Positions 6,715 through 8,356 of a stretch of DNA of 8,356 bases are shown here, piece after piece (the stretch's first letter is position 1; each line of letters opens with the position of its first letter). The stretch is from Clostridiales bacterium (lineage in GTDB: Bacteria; Bacillota; Desulfitobacteriia; Desulfitobacteriales; Desulfitobacteriaceae), in the NCBI GenBank assembly GCA_027357125.1, contig DAHVVW010000070.1, positions 1 to 8,356 on the forward strand, in the 5' to 3' direction. Under the pieces are notes generated by a model. That model was not told the origin of the DNA and ran no database searches. It saw only the letters and a program-made list of their open reading frames with translations. The translations under genes and the position numbers were made by a program.

Positions 6715-6744
6715 TTGACACATACCCGTATGGGGTATTAAACT
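6715..6744 (+). promoter_or_regulatory. Probable sigma-A promoter for the DUF1638 gene
   Basis: Perfect TTGACA at 6715-6720. The -10 is weak: TAAACT (6739-6744, 18-base spacing) or TATTAA (6736-6741, 15-base spacing), each with four of six matches. A poor -10 together with a palindrome in the spacer suggests regulated expression. Confidence 0.55.
6722..6738 (+). promoter_or_regulatory. CsoR/CstR-like operator palindrome
   Basis: ATACCC (6722-6727) and GGGTAT (6733-6738) form a perfect dyad around GTATG. Operators of the CsoR/RcnR/CstR repressor family have this design: an ATAC/GTAT edge flanking C and G tracts in about 17 bases. It fills the space between the -35 and -10 elements, where a bound repressor would block polymerase. 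No such regulator gene is in the window, so its identity (copper, persulfide, nickel or formaldehyde sensing) is undetermined. Confidence 0.5.
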
Positions 6745-6797
6745 TTGAATGATAAAGAAGTGAAAATTCGCTTCAAATAAGGGTAGGGGGATTAGAC

Positions 6798-7448
6798 GTG
6801 GGGCAAAAAGTGTCATTTAAAGATTACGCTATTGTTGCATGTGGGACTATGATTCCGGAACTAAACTTTCTTAAAGAAACCGGCTTTCTTGAGGCTAAAT
6901 TATTATACACAACCCCGGGGTTGCATCAAGTTCCGGAGGAATTAGAAAACCAGTTGCAAAAGCAACTGGAATTGGCAAAAAAGCAAGCCAAGAAAATAAT
7001 TGTGGTTTATGGCGGCAAGTACTGTTATATTAACATGCGTGATTCCTACCGCACGATTGACAGCGTGATTGACGAGCTGAGAGAGGAAGGGTACTATATT
7101 GCCCGTACACAGGTAGAAAACTGCATCGATATGGTGGCTACCGTAGAGGAGCGGGAGCGGATTGCGCAAGGGCGCAAAATCTGGTGGTGCACTCCAGGGT
7201 GGCTTAAGTATCGGGATTTAGAGTTCAAAGGGTGGGACAAAGCCAACGCCAACGAGAACTTTGGACAGTATACAGACGGCGGTCTCATGCTTGATCCGAT
7301 TAATTTCTTTGACGAATACGCCTTAGAACATGTGGAAGAGATCCTGGATTTTTCGGACTGGGCCTCAATTCCGCTGGTGTCAGAACCCGTAGGGTTAGAG
7401 CGCTTAAAAGAGGTTTTGGTTAATGCCATGGCAGAGGAAGATCGCTAA
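6798..7448 (+). CDS. DUF1638 family protein
   Basis: 216 residues, no signal peptide or membrane helix, so cytoplasmic. The layout follows DUF1638: IVACGTMIPEL near the N-terminus (12-22), TPGLHQVPEEL (39-49), a long Gln/Lys-rich helix (50-66), IIVVYGGKYCYINM (67-80), NCIDMV (108-113) and WWCTPGWLKY (129-138). Four cysteines at 15, 76, 109 and 131 sit in these conserved blocks, which suggests a metal, cofactor or thiol site; this is inference. The family is widespread in methanogens and anaerobic bacteria, sometimes near corrinoid methyltransferase genes, with no proven function that I know of. The start is GTG 6798 behind TAGGGGGAT. The gene has its own promoter with two possible operator sites. 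No clear terminator follows, so it may be transcribed into the tiny genes downstream. Confidence 0.8.
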   Translation: MGQKVSFKDYAIVACGTMIPELNFLKETGFLEAKLLYTTPGLHQVPEELENQLQKQLELAKKQAKKIIVVYGGKYCYINMRDSYRTIDSVIDELREEGYYIARTQVENCIDMVATVEERERIAQGRKIWWCTPGWLKYRDLEFKGWDKANANENFGQYTDGGLMLDPINFFDEYALEHVEEILDFSDWASIPLVSEPVGLERLKEVLVNAMAEEDR

Positions 7449-7543
7449 GAAACAAATTTTTTTGAAAAATAATGAGCACTTTTAGCAAAAGGGCATATTT
7501 TGTAATAGGCCCAGATACTTCCAGGTAGAAAGGAGGAGGCAGT

Positions 7544-7654
7544 ATGGCGTTTGCAGGACCGGCAGTTGACGGCTGCGGGCCGAACTTCTTACCAGGAATT
7601 GCGATAGTGGTGGTTATAATCCTCTTGCTTATTGCAATGGGTATTGTTTTCTAA
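7544..7654 (+). CDS. Tiny one-helix membrane protein, YjcZ/SscA-like (copy 1)
   Basis: 36 residues from ATG 7544, behind a strong AGGAGGAGG (7531-7539). A short Gly/Pro N-terminus with one Cys (C11) leads into a single hydrophobic helix, GIAIVVVIILLLIAMGIVF (18-36), that ends exactly at the C-terminus. The plan matches the tiny transmembrane proteins of spore formers (YjcZ/SscA type): Gly-rich head, one helix, stop. A nearly identical helix recurs in the two following genes, which supports that this is a real gene despite its size. The function is unknown; a role in sporulation or spore assembly is inferred from the family only. Confidence 0.8.
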   Translation: MAFAGPAVDGCGPNFLPGIAIVVVIILLLIAMGIVF

Positions 7655-7682
7655 GCGAGTAAAAATTTAAGGAGGGAAAGAA

Positions 7683-7832
7683 ATGTACGGATATGGATAC
7701 GGAGCAGGCGTTTACGCCGGAACTGGATGTGGAGTTGGAGTTGGAGCTGGAGCTGGAGCTGGATGGGGTGTCGGCGTCGGCATCATCGCGATAGCAATTC
7801 TGATCCTGATCGCCTTGGGTGTAATCTTCTAA
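7683..7832 (+). CDS. Tiny Gly-rich one-helix membrane protein, YjcZ/SscA-like (copy 2)
   Basis: 49 residues from ATG 7683, with AAGGAGGG at 7669-7676 and 28 bases after copy 1. The N-terminal 33 residues are almost half glycine: a Tyr-Gly head (YGYGYGAGVYAG, 2-13), one Cys (C16), then an alternating GV/GA repeat (17-27). The C-terminal helix GIIAIAILILIALGVIF (33-49) is the same type as in its neighbours but more diverged. Codons in the repeat are near-identical hexamers, so length may vary by slippage. Probable operon with copy 1. Confidence 0.82.
   Translation: MYGYGYGAGVYAGTGCGVGVGAGAGAGWGVGVGIIAIAILILIALGVIF
7731..7760 (+). repeat. In-frame hexamer repeat GGAGTT/GGAGCT
   Basis: Five tandem copies: GGAGTT at 7731 and 7737, then GGAGCT at 7743, 7749 and 7755; flanking GGATGT and GGATGG are degenerate copies. 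It encodes alternating Gly-Val and Gly-Ala. Gain or loss of units would keep the frame. Confidence 0.85.
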
Positions 7833-7907
7833 TTTAAGCTTCTTAATCACGGAAGGTTTGGCCACAATCTAAGAACAAATCTTACGAATTAAAAGGAGGA
7901 ATATTTC

Positions 7908-8006
7908 ATGGCATACGGAGCAGGTGTAGGCACAGGTTGGGGAGCAGGAATCGCGATCGTTGTTGTAATCATTCTTCTCCTCATTGCGCTAGGTATTGTC
8001 TTCTAA
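7908..8006 (+). CDS. Tiny one-helix membrane protein, YjcZ/SscA-like (copy 3)
   Basis: 32 residues from ATG 7908 behind AAAGGAGGA (7892-7900). A Gly-rich head, MAYGAGVGTGWGAG, is followed by the helix GIAIVVVIILLLIALGIVF (14-32), which differs from copy 1 at a single residue (Leu for Met). The helix DNA has diverged at many third positions while the protein is kept, which indicates selection on the protein. There is no Cys, unlike copies 1 and 2. A 75-base gap from copy 2 holds no clear terminator or promoter. A terminator follows within 10 bases, so this closes the cluster. Confidence 0.82.
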   Translation: MAYGAGVGTGWGAGIAIVVVIILLLIALGIVF

Positions 8007-8015
8007 AGAACTCTC

Positions 8016-8039
8016 AAGGGCGGCCTCAGGGCCGCCTTT
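8016..8039 (+). terminator. Intrinsic terminator of the tiny-protein cluster
   Basis: GGCGGCC (8019-8025 region) pairs with GGCCGCC, extended by AAG/TTT pairs, with a 4-base loop and followed by TTTAATTT. It lies directly after the third tiny gene. Confidence 0.85.
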
Positions 8040-8074
8040 AATTTAGTCGTGAGCCTGACCAAGAGGATAAGAGT

Positions 8075-8110
8075 GGGGCTGCTCGCAAGCAAACATGCTT
8101 GGGCAGCCCC
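8075..8110. terminator. Long hairpin between convergent genes, possible bidirectional terminator
   Basis: GGGGCTGC (8075-8082) pairs with GCAGCCCC (8103-8110), and the inner arms CAAGCA (8086-8091) and TGCTTG (8096-8101) pair as well, giving a 14-bp stem with a small bulge and a 4-base loop. Neither side has a good T run, so it may be a weak or Rho-type end, or an mRNA-stabilising structure for the minus-strand gene to its right. Confidence 0.5.
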
Positions 8111-8188
8111 ATTTCACGCAGATATAATATTTGACTTGAGAAGATTAGATGGCAAGATTTTAGAGAAAATGAGATTAAGAATGGCGGT

Positions 8189-8356
8189 CTACCACCACCA
8201 GCGACGCCAACCCCACCAAGGCCAGCCCCAGCCGAAGCCCCACCAGGGCCAGCCCCACCACCGCCGGGGCAGGTCCGCCCGCCAGGGTGACCACCAGGGC
8301 ACCGCCCACCACGCCGGCTGTGGCCAGTCCCATAGCGGGGGCCGCACCCGCCTCCT
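8189..8356 (-). CDS. Putative Trp-rich protein, C-terminal fragment (low-complexity)
   Basis: Minus-strand frame open from the right edge (8356) to TAG at 8191-8189, 55 residues, 20 of them tryptophan. It ends in two copies of a GWPWWG unit followed by WRRWWW and stop. No start is in the window. The region is far richer in GC than its surroundings, and two other minus frames are also open: a hydrophobic Ala/Leu/Val frame ending at TAA 8177-8175 and a Gly-rich frame running on through the hairpin. I prefer the Trp frame because, between the two 27-base repeats, the two C/T differences inside the conserved core fall at third codon positions (Pro and Gly codons). The same changes are also silent as Leu codons in the hydrophobic frame, so the choice is not settled. 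The function is unknown. Confidence 0.38.
   Translation of the reverse strand, partial: RRRVRPPLWDWPQPAWWAVPWWSPWRADLPRRWWGWPWWGFGWGWPWWGWRRWWW
8211..8257. repeat. Two direct repeats with 27-base period
   Basis: A 20-base block starting CCCCACCA and ending GCCAGCCCCA occurs at 8211-8230 and 8238-8257 with one mismatch. The period of 27 bases equals nine codons, as expected for a duplicated peptide unit in a coding region. Confidence 0.75.

Noticed and set aside
7449..7470. AT-only hairpin after the DUF1638 gene as terminator
   Set aside because: The stem would consist of A-T pairs only and has no GC core; not convincing.
7478..7501. Possible sporulation sigma-K promoter before the first tiny gene (AC, then CATATTTT)
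   Set aside because: The -10-like CATANNNT is present, but the AC element is only 14 bases away instead of about 16-17 and the following A is missing; too weak to annotate.
8181..8356. Plus-strand open frame from ATG 8181, rich in His, Gln and Pro
   Set aside because: There is no ribosome binding site or promoter, it lies antisense to the GC-rich minus frames, and it reads as a shadow of low-complexity DNA.

Overview
The window looks like chromosomal DNA from a low-to-mid GC Gram-positive bacterium of the Firmicutes, most likely a spore-forming Clostridia of the Peptococcaceae (Desulfotomaculum/Pelotomaculum) type. The reasons are strong GGAGG ribosome binding sites, sigma-A promoters with near-consensus boxes, GTG and TTG starts, separate secD and secF genes near yajC, an adjacent ilvB-ilvN pair, a DUF1638 protein and a cluster of tiny Gly-rich one-helix membrane proteins like the YjcZ/SscA sporulation proteins. 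The genus assignment is inference.

Layout, left to right. (1) 1-342: the 3' end of yajC, a short AAGCATAAGC repeat tract and an intrinsic terminator. (2) 343-1765: a translationally coupled pair, an EcsC-family protein and an HD-domain phosphohydrolase. (3) 1766-2010: an intergenic stretch with an imperfect inverted repeat built from GTCAGGA-type units, then a consensus sigma-A promoter and a dyad leader before secD. (4) 2011-4223: secD and secF overlap by one base and are followed by a stem and a clear terminator. (5) 4379-6683: promoter, ilvB, ilvN and terminator, a self-contained transcription unit for acetohydroxyacid synthase. (6) 6696-7448: a DUF1638 gene whose promoter carries a CodY-box-like sequence and a CsoR/CstR-like palindrome between the -35 and -10 regions. 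(7) 7544-8039: three tiny tandem genes (36, 49 and 32 codons) sharing an almost identical C-terminal transmembrane segment, closed by a terminator. (8) 8040-8356: a long hairpin, then GC-rich low-complexity DNA that is open in several frames. The best candidate is the C-terminal part of a minus-strand gene encoding an extremely Trp-rich protein.

How the genes work together: YajC, SecD and SecF are auxiliary parts of the Sec translocase, using the proton motive force to help late steps of protein export. The EcsC and HD proteins sit inside this export locus but form their own coupled pair. IlvB and IlvN form the catalytic and feedback-regulated subunits of the first common enzyme of branched-chain amino acid synthesis. 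The right-hand third is accessory in character. Its most interesting points are the control region of the DUF1638 gene, the tiny membrane protein cluster and the Trp-rich reading frame. No mobile element genes, tRNA, rRNA or CRISPR array were seen.
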